Positions 1-6,808 of a DNA stretch of 10,290 nucleotides are shown here, piece after piece (within the stretch, counting starts at the first letter, position 1; every line of letters begins with the position of its first letter). The notes under the pieces were generated by a model that saw only the letters and a program-made list of their open reading frames with translations, did no database searches and was not told where the DNA came from. The stretch is from contig DETV01000009.1 in the NCBI GenBank assembly GCA_002361775.1, positions 1 through 10,290 on the forward strand. The letters are read 5' to 3'. The translations under genes and the position numbers were made by a program. Source of the DNA: Eubacterium sp. UBA3279 (GTDB lineage Bacteria; Bacillota; Clostridia; Lachnospirales; Lachnospiraceae).

Positions 1-89
1 GGGAAGCTCAAAAAGAGGGGTTATCTGTTCCCGTATCCGAAAAAATGTATCGCAAATTACTGACAAAAACGCAAAACAACGTGGTATAA
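1..89 (+). CDS. 3' end of an upstream gene, possibly ketopantoate reductase (partial)
   Basis: The frame starting at base 3 is open from the window edge to TAA at 87-89 and gives a 28-residue tail. Its core reads EGLSVPVSEKMYRKLL. Ketopantoate reductases (PanE/ApbA family) commonly end with a helix of the form G-I-P-V-P-x-N-x-x-L-Y-x-L-I-K, and this tail resembles it. The match is short and recalled from family knowledge, so the product is tentative. That a real gene ends here is supported by the codon-like composition and by the promoter of the next gene overlapping this stop. The other two forward frames give less protein-like peptides. Confidence 0.4.
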   Translation, partial: EAQKEGLSVPVSEKMYRKLLTKTQNNVV

Positions 90-90
90 T
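60..90 (+). promoter_or_regulatory. Promoter of the S1-domain gene (extended -10)
   Basis: TATAAT at 85-90 is preceded by TGG, giving an extended -10 (TGnTATAAT, 82-90). A -35-like CTGACA lies at 60-65 with a long 19-nt spacer, which the TG extension could compensate. Transcription would start near 97, leaving a leader of about 35 nt. The -10 overlaps the stop codon of the preceding gene. A ribosome binding site AAAGGA (117-122) lies 9 nt before the ATG at 132. Confidence 0.6.
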
Positions 91-131
91 AAATAGAAAT
101 TACGAATTATTTTCAGAAAGGATGATCAATC

Positions 132-1070
132 ATGTCAGAAGAAACAAAAGTTACACCCGTTCAGGAAGAAATCCCTTCCATGGCCGATTATGAAAAAGAA
201 TTAGAAGCATCTTTTAAAAAGATTGAAGAAGGAGATATTATCACCGGTACAGTTATCGCTGTCGATGAAGAAGAAATCACTCTTGATCTGAAATATTATA
301 CAGAAGGTATCATCAAGGTATCTGACTATAGCAGAGAACCCGGTTTTATGGTAAAAGAAGAGGTTCATATTGGAGATGAAGTTTCTGCCACCGTCATTGG
401 TCGTGACAATCGGAGAGGCTGTATTCTCCTGTCTAAAGTGGAAGCAAATGATATTCTGGCCTGGGATAAACTCCGCCAGTTAAAAGAAGACAAAACTATT
501 CTTACCGTAACCGTAAAAGGGATCGTAAATGCCGGAGTTATCGCTTATGTAGAAGGGATCCGGGGATTTATTCCCGCATCCAAACTTTCCCTGAATTATG
601 TGGAAGATCTGAATGAATACCTGAACAAAGAAATCCAGGTCCAGGTATTTGATGTGGTGGAAGAAGATCAGCGTCTGATTCTCTCCGCAAGAGAGCTTCT
701 CCGTGAAAAGGCCGATGAAGAAAGAAAAGCTAAAGTTTCCAATGTGGAAGTGGGACTGGTAACAGAAGGAACTGTAGAAAGTCTCCAGCCTTATGGCGCT
801 TTTGTAAATCTTGGAAACGGGTTATCCGGCCTGCTTCATATTTCTCAGATTAGTGAAAAACGAATCAAACATCCTTCCGCTGTATTGGCTGTAGGCGATA
901 AGGTAAAAGTAAAAGTCATTGCCGTAAAAGACGGCAAACTCAGCCTGAGTATGAAAGCGCTTCAGGATGTTGCCGCAGAAGAAATCGTTGAAGAAACTTA
1001 CGAAATGCCGGAAACAGAAGAAGCCACTACAACACTGGGTTCTCTGTTTGCAAATATTAAACTTCATTAA
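132..1070 (+). CDS. S1-domain RNA-binding protein, ribosomal protein S1-like
   Basis: A 312-residue protein with three consecutive S1 (OB-fold) RNA-binding domains at roughly residues 34-104, 120-190 and 207-277. The third is the most canonical: G-x-V-x-x-L-x-P-Y-G-A-F-V-x-L, then GLLHISQIS, then VGDKVKVKVIAV and LSLSMKAL. The short acidic N-terminus and acidic C-terminal tail are usual for these proteins. Proteobacterial S1 has six domains; Gram-positive S1-like proteins usually have three or four, so the length is normal for a clostridial homologue. It is expected in the cytoplasm, binding mRNA and probably the 30S subunit, but essentiality or a true ribosomal role cannot be read from sequence. 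The start at 132 is fixed by AAAGGA nine bases upstream. The gene appears monocistronic, with its own promoter and a terminator 33 bp after the stop. Confidence 0.92.
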   Translation: MSEETKVTPVQEEIPSMADYEKELEASFKKIEEGDIITGTVIAVDEEEITLDLKYYTEGIIKVSDYSREPGFMVKEEVHIGDEVSATVIGRDNRRGCILLSKVEANDILAWDKLRQLKEDKTILTVTVKGIVNAGVIAYVEGIRGFIPASKLSLNYVEDLNEYLNKEIQVQVFDVVEEDQRLILSARELLREKADEERKAKVSNVEVGLVTEGTVESLQPYGAFVNLGNGLSGLLHISQISEKRIKHPSAVLAVGDKVKVKVIAVKDGKLSLSMKALQDVAAEEIVEETYEMPETEEATTTLGSLFANIKLH

Positions 1071-1102
1071 TCAAATTAAAAATATTGACGTAAAAATACA
1101 AG

Positions 1103-1144
1103 GCTGCTGCCTCCATGATAAAAATCATGAGGCAACAGCTTTTT
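1103..1144 (+). terminator. Rho-independent terminator of the S1-domain gene
   Basis: Left arm 1103-1119 pairs with right arm 1124-1139: GCTG, one C/A mismatch, TGCCTC, one bulged C, then ATGAT. The loop is AAAA (1120-1123) and the stem is followed directly by TTTTT (1140-1144). Confidence 0.9.
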
Positions 1145-1183
1145 GTGTACCTGAAAACACTTTATTAAATTTTATTAAATTTC

Positions 1184-1213
1184 TTCAATCCTCTTGTATT
1201 TTTCTCATATAAT
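1184..1213 (+). promoter_or_regulatory. Candidate promoter of trhA
   Basis: TATAAT at 1208-1213 has a weak -35-like TTCAAT at 1184-1189 (18-nt spacer). A second TATAAT at 1220-1225 lies just downstream, with TTGTAT at 1194-1199 (20-nt spacer). Either could drive trhA, leaving a leader of more than 100 nt. No other feature was recognised between the terminator and this point. Confidence 0.45.
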
Positions 1214-1288
1214 GGTTATTATAATACTAACACATAGTTTTCATTACTACTTGTTGTAATCTGTTTTATTTTCCTGTGTTCAAAACAA

Positions 1289-1325
1289 GACTGTCGCATT
1301 TCTAAAAAGAGCTTTTTTGACAGTC
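1289..1325 (+). repeat. Inverted repeat in the trhA leader
   Basis: GACTGTC (1289-1295) and GACAGTC (1319-1325) form a perfect 7-bp inverted repeat around a 23-nt loop. The loop itself contains the A/T-rich near-palindrome AAAAAGAGCTTTTTT. It ends 17 nt before the trhA ribosome binding site, so it could be a leader hairpin or an operator. There is no U-run after the outer stem. Confidence 0.4.
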
Positions 1326-1356
1326 ACGTTAATATAAAGGATAGGAGATGTTATTT

Positions 1357-2004
1357 ATGAAAATGAAACTGAAAGACCCAGGAAGTGCGATCACTCACTT
1401 TATCGCTATGATTTTAGTAATTCTGGGAGCTGCCCCTATGTTACTTAAAGCAGCCAGAGAACCGGATAATCTGCATTTTATTGCACTGTCTGTATTTGTA
1501 TTAAGTATGATCCTTCTATATATGGCAAGTACCATCTACCATTCACTGGATATCAACGAAAATGTTAACCGCAGACTCCGTAAAATTGATCATATGATGA
1601 TTTTTATTCTTATTGCAGGAAGTTATACTCCTATCTGCCTTCTGGCTCTGAAAGGCCGCACCGGTATTCTTTTATGTGTATTGGTCTGGGCAGTGGCAAT
1701 TTTAGGTATCCTAATTAAAGCTTTCTGGATCACCTGTCCCAAGTGGTTTTCTTCCGTCATCTATATTGGTATGGGATGGCTATGTGTTCTGGCATTTTCT
1801 CAGATTTTCCACGCATTATCACGCCCTGCATTTGGTTGGCTGCTGGCTGGAGGTATCATCTATACCGTAGGTGGAATTATTTATGCGCTGAAAGTTCCTT
1901 TGTTTGATGCCAGACATAAGAACTTTGGATCTCACGAAATTTTTCATCTGTTTGTGATGGGTGGAAGCGCCTGCCATTTTGTAACCATGTTTATGCTGGC
2001 ATAA
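1357..2004 (+). CDS. trhA: PAQR-family (hemolysin III / TrhA-like) membrane protein
   Basis: A 215-residue polytopic protein with about seven hydrophobic segments. It carries the PAQR/hemolysin III signature residues: SAITH near residue 10, STIYHS (His62), DHMMIF (Asp78/His79) and, near the C-terminus, HEIFH plus His207. In this family these Asp/His residues bind a metal in the membrane; bacterial members are linked to membrane homeostasis, and the hemolysin name is historical. Length is typical. ATG at 1357 is preferred over ATG at 1348, because AGGAG (1343-1347) abuts the latter but lies 9 nt before the former. The gene stands alone: upstream is the S1 terminator, downstream is the hairpin at 2012-2058 and a convergent pseudogene. 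The family call is strong; the physiological role in this organism is unknown. Confidence 0.9.
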   Translation: MKMKLKDPGSAITHFIAMILVILGAAPMLLKAAREPDNLHFIALSVFVLSMILLYMASTIYHSLDINENVNRRLRKIDHMMIFILIAGSYTPICLLALKGRTGILLCVLVWAVAILGILIKAFWITCPKWFSSVIYIGMGWLCVLAFSQIFHALSRPAFGWLLAGGIIYTVGGIIYALKVPLFDARHKNFGSHEIFHLFVMGGSACHFVTMFMLA

Positions 2005-2011
2005 AATAAAT

Positions 2012-2058
2012 TGGAGGTGTCGCAACAACATTTAAAATGTCTAATTGCGACACCTCCA
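2012..2058. repeat. 14-bp perfect inverted repeat between trhA and the UroD pseudogene; possible - strand terminator
   Basis: TGGAGGTGTCGCAA (2012-2025) is repeated inverted at 2045-2058. The 19-nt loop contains a smaller palindrome, ACATTTAAAATGT (2028-2040). On the - strand the stem is followed by ATTTATTTTAT, a moderate U-tract, so it could end - strand transcription. On the + strand no U-run follows, so it is a poor trhA terminator. The right arm is also coding sequence of the neighbouring pseudogene (the GGG of ELGGG). Confidence 0.75.
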
Positions 2059-2703
2059 CCCAGTTCCAAAATATCATACTTACATTCATCCAGTGTAGCT
2101 ATGTAATCCAATTTTCGTCTCTGCAAAATTTTCAATGCTTCTGTCACCCATTCCGGATCATCGTATGTTTCCATAATCAAATCCTGAATGCCATAAATAC
2201 AGGAAAGATCCTGCCAGCATCCTGGCTGTCCAAACAAATCAAAACTTGGAACGGATCCGCGGATCAAACAATCCAGATGCTCATCTGCCGCCCGATTCAC
2301 AGTTTCTTTACCGGCTTTTGGACTGGGCATATATCTCTCCAAAATTTCGATATCTTTTTTATCCTTTAATAAATGCTCCGATACCCATGTGGTGTATTCA
2401 TTTGACTGTAACACCACAGTCAACGTTTTTACAGGTGTATGAATATAATAACGTACCGTATGATATTTAGAATTGCCAAGAACCTCCTGTTCAATCCGCC
2501 AGTTTTCTTTTTGTTCCTGGGTATACTGATAGTCATCTACCCAGAAAATAGGATCCAGACCCATTTTTTTCAAAGAATGTTTGATTATCACATCCGTTCA
2601 TATATGTATTCAAAAAATACTCCATTATATGATGTGTTGTCACCGGTAATCTGTCCGGGCATTTTCTGTCCAATGCCACTAATAATCTCTCTCTTCCTGT
2701 CAT
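2041..2703 (-). pseudogene. Uroporphyrinogen decarboxylase-family protein, frameshifted and C-terminally truncated
   Basis: Translation from ATG at 2703 gives 46 residues (MTGRERLLVALDRK..., then LPVTTHHIMEYF). The frame is then lost in a run of seven A (plus-strand T 2564-2570). Shifting one base restores a continuous homologous frame beginning MGLDPIFWVDD, down to YDILELGGG at about 2052. This order (GRER start, PVTTHH, TLTVVLQSN, FGQPGCWQD, ETYDDPEWV, ELGGG) matches the UroD-like (URO-D superfamily) proteins of anaerobes, which are about 340 residues long. The motifs following ELGGG are absent, so roughly the last third is missing. A good ribosome binding site (AAGGGG, 2709-2714) and a promoter remain. 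Some family members are corrinoid-dependent methyltransferases rather than haem enzymes; the intact parent's substrate cannot be inferred. It is convergent with trhA. Confidence 0.85.
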
Positions 2704-2714
2704 ATTTTCCCCTT

Positions 2715-2758
2715 TCTCAGCTTTAACCGCCCCATCAAGCAGAAAACTGAGATTTTTT
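2715..2758 (+). terminator. Rho-independent terminator facing the ABC operon
   Basis: TCTCAG (2715-2720) pairs with CTGAGA (2747-2752). The stem extends by TTT/AAA across a bulged C, and TTTTTT (2753-2758) follows. It would stop + strand read-through (for example from trhA) before it runs antisense into the ABC genes. On the - strand the same bases lie in the leader of the UroD pseudogene. Confidence 0.6.
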
Positions 2759-2762
2759 ATTT

Positions 2763-2791
2763 ATTATACACCATCCCTTTCCCTCTGTCAC
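2763..2791 (-). promoter_or_regulatory. Promoter of the UroD-family pseudogene
   Basis: Reading the - strand, GTGACA (2791-2786) and TATAAT (2768-2763) are separated by exactly 17 nt. The -35 overlaps the TGA stop of the upstream ABC gene. The start codon at 2703 lies about 50 nt downstream of the expected transcription start. Confidence 0.6.
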
Positions 2792-4653
2792 GCCGTGTAA
2801 TACTGTGCCTGTGCATTCCACAGTTCTCTGTATTTTCCATTTTCTTCTTCCAATAATTCTTCATGAGTTCCCTGCTGAACCACCTGTCCTTCCTGAAAAA
2901 CCGCAATCTCATCACAGAATTTACAGGAAGACAGACGATGACTGATATACACCGCTGTCTTATCTCCGGCAATATCGTTAAATTTACTGTATATTTCCGC
3001 CTCTGCAATGGGGTCCAAAGCCGCTGTCGGTTCATCAAGGATAATGAATGGCGCATCTTTATACAACGCCCGGGCAATAGCAATTTTCTGTGCTTCTCCT
3101 CCGGAAACCATTACTCCATTCTCTGCAAAATCTTTATATAAAATCGTCTCCAATCCATTTTTCATTGTCTTCAACCGTTCGCCAAAGCCTGCATCTTCCA
3201 ATGCGCTCTTTGCTTTCTGCTGATCATAGGTCTGATTTCCTGCCACATTTGCTCCCAACGGTTGGGAAATCAATTGGAAATCCTGAAATACCACGGAGAA
3301 AATATTCATATAATCCCGATAATTGTATTTTCGGATATCGATGCCATTTAACAGAATCTGACCTTCCTGGGGATCGTATAACCTGCACAAAAGTTTGATA
3401 AAAGTAGTTTTTCCACTTCCATTTTCTCCTACAATAGCAAGGCGTTTCCCCACTTTAAATTTCATATTCACATGGCGCAAAGACCAGTTCTCAGTTCCCG
3501 GATAGCGAAAGGATACATCTTTAAATTCCACCTGATACTTCCTGTCTGATCGTTTTTCTGTAGTGAGGCTTCCCTGGTACATCTGATTGGGGATATCAAG
3601 AAATTTATATGTCTCTTCCAGAAAATCTGCATTAGTTTTCAATTCTATATATACCCGGATCAATTCTGATACATTCACAGTCATCTTAGTTGCCGCCGCC
3701 ACATACTGGGTCACCATACCCACGCCAAAAGCCCCTCCCAATGCTTTTAAACAGGTAAATCCATAAATGAATCCGGTAAAAACTGCCGACATACTCTCTG
3801 CCAATCCGGCACAGATACCTCCTTTTCCATGATAAATAGCTGCCATTTTCCCGGTTGGTGCACAAAAATCATCCTGCTTCAGACATAAATCCACAATATC
3901 CTGTTGATTATACATTCGCACATCCACCGCCTGGTCACCCTTTTGTCCAATTCCGGTCATACTTTCTGCCAAAACATTACTCATGTTCAAATCATCATTT
4001 ACATTTTCCCAACAGTTATTAATTATCTCCTGAAGATTTTTCACCACAAAATACAGCAACATCATTACCCCCAGTACTACCAGAATCAACAAAGGATTAT
4101 TAAATACTCTCCATCCTTTTCCATTCTTTGTTACCGGCAGAATAAATAACGTAATTGTAAGACCAAAGGCGCTGATTATGGAAACCAAAGCCCGGACAAT
4201 TTCTCCCAACCGCTCCGGTACGCTCTGAAATCCCCAATTCCAATACTGTTCATTCATTTTTATCTGAGATCGCAGATCATGTGTTTCCTGTTTGTCCATA
4301 TCCGCAAAGTCCATGGAAAACCACTTATCTGTAAATAATTTTTCTTTTCTGAAATGAAAATCCTGCTGTTTCCTTTCATACCACTGGCGAAAAACTAAAT
4401 TGAGCAATACAAGTATTCCTTCCGAAATCACTGTCCAAAATACCCATTTCCATAACTGTTCTGCTCTTCGATAGCCTGCTAATTCCTCCAGAATCCGCGC
4501 CGAAAAGAAAATGGTAACATACGGACTGACTGCTTCCAGAATCTCTTTTAAAAAAACAACGGGAAACAATCCCGGACAAACTTTCCGGATATCTCTATAG
4601 GCTCGATAATGAACTTTTAAAACCTCTTTCCATGATTTATGCTCCTGCTCCAT
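2788..4653 (-). CDS. ABC exporter half-transporter (permease fused to ATPase), second gene of the pair
   Basis: A 621-residue half-size ABC exporter. The N-terminal transmembrane domain (about residues 15-340, with hydrophobic stretches near 28-50, 70-90, 155-175 and 185-205) is followed by an ATPase domain. The ATPase domain has Walker A GENGSGKTT (409-417), Q-loop Gln457, signature VSGGE (516-520, instead of LSGGQ), Walker B FIILDEP (536-542, catalytic Glu541) and H-loop His572. Longer upstream starts exist in this frame. ATG at 4653 is chosen because AAGGAG sits 6 nt upstream and homology begins there. The start lies inside the 3' end of the partner gene (17-nt overlap), implying translational coupling and a heterodimeric pump in the cytoplasmic membrane. 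The substrate is unknown; drugs, peptides and lipids are all possible. Confidence 0.9.
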   Translation of the reverse strand: MEQEHKSWKEVLKVHYRAYRDIRKVCPGLFPVVFLKEILEAVSPYVTIFFSARILEELAGYRRAEQLWKWVFWTVISEGILVLLNLVFRQWYERKQQDFHFRKEKLFTDKWFSMDFADMDKQETHDLRSQIKMNEQYWNWGFQSVPERLGEIVRALVSIISAFGLTITLFILPVTKNGKGWRVFNNPLLILVVLGVMMLLYFVVKNLQEIINNCWENVNDDLNMSNVLAESMTGIGQKGDQAVDVRMYNQQDIVDLCLKQDDFCAPTGKMAAIYHGKGGICAGLAESMSAVFTGFIYGFTCLKALGGAFGVGMVTQYVAAATKMTVNVSELIRVYIELKTNADFLEETYKFLDIPNQMYQGSLTTEKRSDRKYQVEFKDVSFRYPGTENWSLRHVNMKFKVGKRLAIVGENGSGKTTFIKLLCRLYDPQEGQILLNGIDIRKYNYRDYMNIFSVVFQDFQLISQPLGANVAGNQTYDQQKAKSALEDAGFGERLKTMKNGLETILYKDFAENGVMVSGGEAQKIAIARALYKDAPFIILDEPTAALDPIAEAEIYSKFNDIAGDKTAVYISHRLSSCKFCDEIAVFQEGQVVQQGTHEELLEEENGKYRELWNAQAQYYTA

Positions 4654-6457
4654 ATTCTTCTCCTTCCCGATAATAGCGGCTCTGTACTTCAAAAAGTTTT
4701 GCATATTTTCCATCCAGAGCCAGTAATTCTTCATGATTTCCCTCTTCTTGAATCTCCCCCTGTTCCATATAGATAATACGGTCACAGAAACGGGTGGAGG
4801 CCAGGCGATGAGAAATAAACAGGGATGTTTTCCCCTTAGTCATCTCACTGTATTTTTGATAAATATCATTTTCCGCAATGGGATCCAACGCTGCCGTTGG
4901 TTCATCCAACATCAAAATTTTTCCATCTTTATAAAGAGCCCGGGCCAACATCAACCTCTGCATTTGCCCACCTGACAACAAAACTCCATCCTTATACACC
5001 TGTCTTCCAATATGCGTTTCCAACCCAAGAGGAAGCGTGGAAATTTTTTCCATTATCCCGGCTTTTTCCAGACATTCCTTTACCCGTTTTCTGTCTGGAG
5101 CTGCACAATCCTGTGCCACCGTCTGCTCCACGGTAATCTCCGGAACAGAAAATTCCTGAAAAACAGCGCTGAACAAACCATAATACTCTCTCCTGTTAAA
5201 CTCTCGTATATCCTGTCCATTCAACAGTATCCTGCCTTCTGTCGGATTCAAAAGACCACTGAGAAGTTTGATTAATGTGGTTTTTCCTGCTCCGTTCACT
5301 CCCACAATCGCCAGTTTTTCTCCCGGATGAACAGTAAGATTCAGATTTCGGAAAATATACGTCTCTTGCTCCGGATAGCGAAATGACACATTTTCTGCTT
5401 TTAATTCATAAGCTTTTGCTTCCGGAATTTTCTCCCCTCCTTCAAAACGGAAAGGTTCTGATAATTCCAGATATTCTCGAACACTGGTAATATCCAGACT
5501 TTCCTTATGCAAGTTTGTCACTTCCTCTAAAATCCCCAAAATCCAGGCTGCAAAAGAACTGACCGCCGTAAAGTATAACAGAAACTGAGCTGTACTCATT
5601 CCCTCCTGCAATGTCAGAGTGATCAGATACCAATACGCAATCCCGTTTCTGGCCACACTCATCAATACATCCACCATACCCCATAAAATCTGTACCTTAC
5701 CCTGCCGTTTTCGAAAAGCGCTATATAAGTTAAGTGTACTGGTATAAATATCCTGCATCCATCTCTGTAATCCGAAAATACGAATATCCTTGGCCATAGT
5801 CACAGATTCTGACGTTCTTCCCACATAATCCAGATGTGCAATATACTTTTCTTCTTCTTTTCGATTTTCATGTTTCCACTGATTCACTTTTCTGTTTACC
5901 AGAAAACTGACTGTTCCTGTACCGATCACCAACGCAACAATCCACCATTCCAGATTGGAAAGAAGAAAGAGATAAATAAGAAAATTCATCCCATTTTCCA
6001 AAAGATTGGTCAATGTTGTCCAAATCTGTTCTGTAGAACTCTGATTTCCCCTAATCGCTTCCTCTGCCTTCTTCAACATCCGTGTAACACCTGCATTGAT
6101 GTGGTTTTCATAGGATGTGATATTACTTTTATAAAATAATTGAAAAATAATGCTCATCCTTACAGATATCCGTCCAAGAATCGTATTCTGTCTCACATAC
6201 CGTTTCAATCCCATAATCAGAAATAATATTCCTGAAAATATTCCAACTGTGGTAAGCAAACTTCCTATAGACGCCCCCTGTTCCACCTTTCCCAAAATTT
6301 CCGGCGCAATAAATAACTGCACCAAATTCAAAATCACACCCAACAATGCCAGAATCAAACACAGCCAAAGTACACTTTTTTGTTTTCTCCATGCATTCTG
6401 TATCATCCATCCCACATTCCGGAAAACACTATAGCCCTGTTTTATTTTTCCTTTCAT
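4637..6457 (-). CDS. ABC exporter half-transporter (permease fused to ATPase), first gene of the pair
   Basis: A 606-residue half-size ABC exporter. A short basic N-terminus precedes the first membrane span (about residues 30-48), and further spans lie within the first 320 residues. The ATPase domain has Walker A GVNGAGKTT (386-394), Q-loop Gln434, canonical signature LSGGQ (494-498), Walker B ILMLDEP (514-520, catalytic Glu519) and H-loop His550. Both proteins of the pair keep the catalytic Glu, so neither nucleotide site looks grossly degenerate; only the partner's signature deviates. The start at 6457 is preferred over the in-frame extension to 6595, because the extension would translate through the hairpin/T7 at 6511-6540. 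GGAGG (6469-6473) lies 11 nt before this ATG. A two-component operon lies upstream on the same strand and could regulate this pair. Confidence 0.9.
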   Translation of the reverse strand: MKGKIKQGYSVFRNVGWMIQNAWRKQKSVLWLCLILALLGVILNLVQLFIAPEILGKVEQGASIGSLLTTVGIFSGILFLIMGLKRYVRQNTILGRISVRMSIIFQLFYKSNITSYENHINAGVTRMLKKAEEAIRGNQSSTEQIWTTLTNLLENGMNFLIYLFLLSNLEWWIVALVIGTGTVSFLVNRKVNQWKHENRKEEEKYIAHLDYVGRTSESVTMAKDIRIFGLQRWMQDIYTSTLNLYSAFRKRQGKVQILWGMVDVLMSVARNGIAYWYLITLTLQEGMSTAQFLLYFTAVSSFAAWILGILEEVTNLHKESLDITSVREYLELSEPFRFEGGEKIPEAKAYELKAENVSFRYPEQETYIFRNLNLTVHPGEKLAIVGVNGAGKTTLIKLLSGLLNPTEGRILLNGQDIREFNRREYYGLFSAVFQEFSVPEITVEQTVAQDCAAPDRKRVKECLEKAGIMEKISTLPLGLETHIGRQVYKDGVLLSGGQMQRLMLARALYKDGKILMLDEPTAALDPIAENDIYQKYSEMTKGKTSLFISHRLASTRFCDRIIYMEQGEIQEEGNHEELLALDGKYAKLFEVQSRYYREGEEYGAGA

Positions 6458-6500
6458 TTTCTTTTCCACCTCCAAAATAGCTTCCCTGTTTTCAAAATGT

Positions 6501-6529
6501 ATCATAACACAAAAAAACGTCCGCGGAAA
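6501..6529 (-). promoter_or_regulatory. Promoter of the ABC exporter operon
   Basis: On the - strand, TATGAT (6506-6501) is preceded by TGT, giving an extended -10. The -35 position (6529-6524) reads TTTCCG, which is poor, as expected for an activator-dependent promoter. Transcription would start near 6494, about 37 nt before the ATG at 6457. Confidence 0.5.
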
Positions 6530-6540
6530 TTCCGGGGACG
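6511..6540 (-). terminator. 23-bp near-palindrome plus T7: terminator or operator upstream of the ABC operon
   Basis: Positions 6518-6528 (CGTCCGCGGAA) and 6530-6540 (TTCCGGGGACG) are inverted repeats with one mismatch in 11 and a single central base. On the - strand the hairpin is followed by TTTTTTT (6517-6511), the classic shape of a Rho-independent terminator, although the loop is tiny. It would insulate the ABC genes from upstream - strand transcription. Because it also covers the -35 region of the ABC promoter, it may instead be a dimeric repressor or activator site. Confidence 0.6.
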
Positions 6541-6566
6541 AATTGCAGATTCGAGGGGATGAATTG
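6534..6566. repeat. 12-nt direct repeat with 21-bp period upstream of the ABC promoter
   Basis: GGGGACGAATTG (6534-6545) and GGGGATGAATTG (6555-6566) differ at one base and are 21 bp apart, about two helical turns. Between them lies a small hairpin, CGAAT...ATTCG (6539-6553 with overlap). The repeats sit about 28-60 bp upstream of the -10. LytTR-family regulators typically bind two direct repeats with this kind of spacing, but these bases do not obviously match the published LytTR consensus. Confidence 0.45.
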
Positions 6567-6594
6567 AACAAATAATAAGAAGCAAAGATACCCA

Positions 6595-6621
6595 AACCAT
6601 CAAAATATCAGGGTGGTTTTT
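6595..6621 (+). terminator. Weak + strand terminator, possibly a relic of a second antisense RNA
   Basis: AACCATC (6595-6601) pairs with GGTGGTT (6612-6618), including one U-G pair, and the U-tract runs to 6621. Its right side AGGGTGGTTTT (6610-6620) is identical to 11 bases in the antisense RNA terminator at 6783-6793. No clear + strand gene lies upstream. Confidence 0.45.
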
Positions 6622-6665
6622 GCATTTTGTTACTTTACATTTATCTTTTTTTATATAGCTCTCTA

Positions 6666-6694
6666 TTGAACTTTCCGAACAACCATGCTATAGT
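6666..6694 (+). promoter_or_regulatory. Promoter of the antisense (antitoxin) RNA
   Basis: TTGAAC (6666-6671), a 17-nt spacer and TATAGT (6689-6694), with TGC immediately before the -10 (extended -10). This is among the best promoters in the window, as expected for a constitutively abundant antisense RNA. The predicted start is near 6701. Confidence 0.75.
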
Positions 6695-6700
6695 AAAAAT

Positions 6701-6797
6701 GTAAAAAGAACAACCGCCCACAAGGGGTTGACCAGTTATATTGTGAACATAGAATGCCACCCTACACTCGTCAAAGTTTTTAAGGGTGGTTTTCTAT
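6701..6797 (+). ncRNA. Antisense antitoxin RNA of a type I toxin-antitoxin pair
   Basis: A transcript of about 97 nt is predicted from the promoter at 6666-6694 to the hairpin at 6757-6797 (CCACCCT / AGGGTGG, then TTTTCT). An outer stem, CATAGAA (6748-6754) with TTCTATG (6792-6798), can lengthen the hairpin to 16 positions with two mismatched ones. The transcript starts inside the toxin mRNA's terminator and ends 12 bp from the toxin stop codon, so the two RNAs overlap at their 3' ends. It has no open frame of note. This layout matches type I systems such as txpA/RatA, bsrG/SR4 and the fst/par group. Its CCACCC (6757-6762) can also pair with the toxin's Shine-Dalgarno region. Exact ends are predicted, not measured. 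Confidence 0.65.
6703..6729 (-). terminator. Terminator of the toxin mRNA
   Basis: On the - strand, AACCCC (6729-6724) pairs with GGCGGTT (6718-6712) across a bulged C, followed by GTTCTTTTT (6711-6703). The toxin transcript would therefore run from about 6911 to about 6703 and contain the complement of the whole antisense RNA. Confidence 0.6.
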
Positions 6798-6808
6798 GCT
6801 CTATCTCA

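Noticed and set aside
2012..2058. Hairpin as the trhA (+ strand) terminator
   Set aside because: No U-run follows on the + strand; the tail is U-rich only on the - strand.
2037..2369. 110-codon + strand frame opposite the UroD pseudogene
   Set aside because: It is the antisense shadow of a conserved coding region, has no ribosome binding site, and shows no protein-like pattern.
4654..4785. N-terminal extension of the second ABC gene
   Set aside because: It would extend far into the partner gene without a ribosome binding site. ATG at 4653 has AAGGAG at proper spacing.
6458..6595. N-terminal extension of the first ABC gene
   Set aside because: It would translate through the palindrome/T7 and the promoter. 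The well-spaced GGAGG points to 6457.
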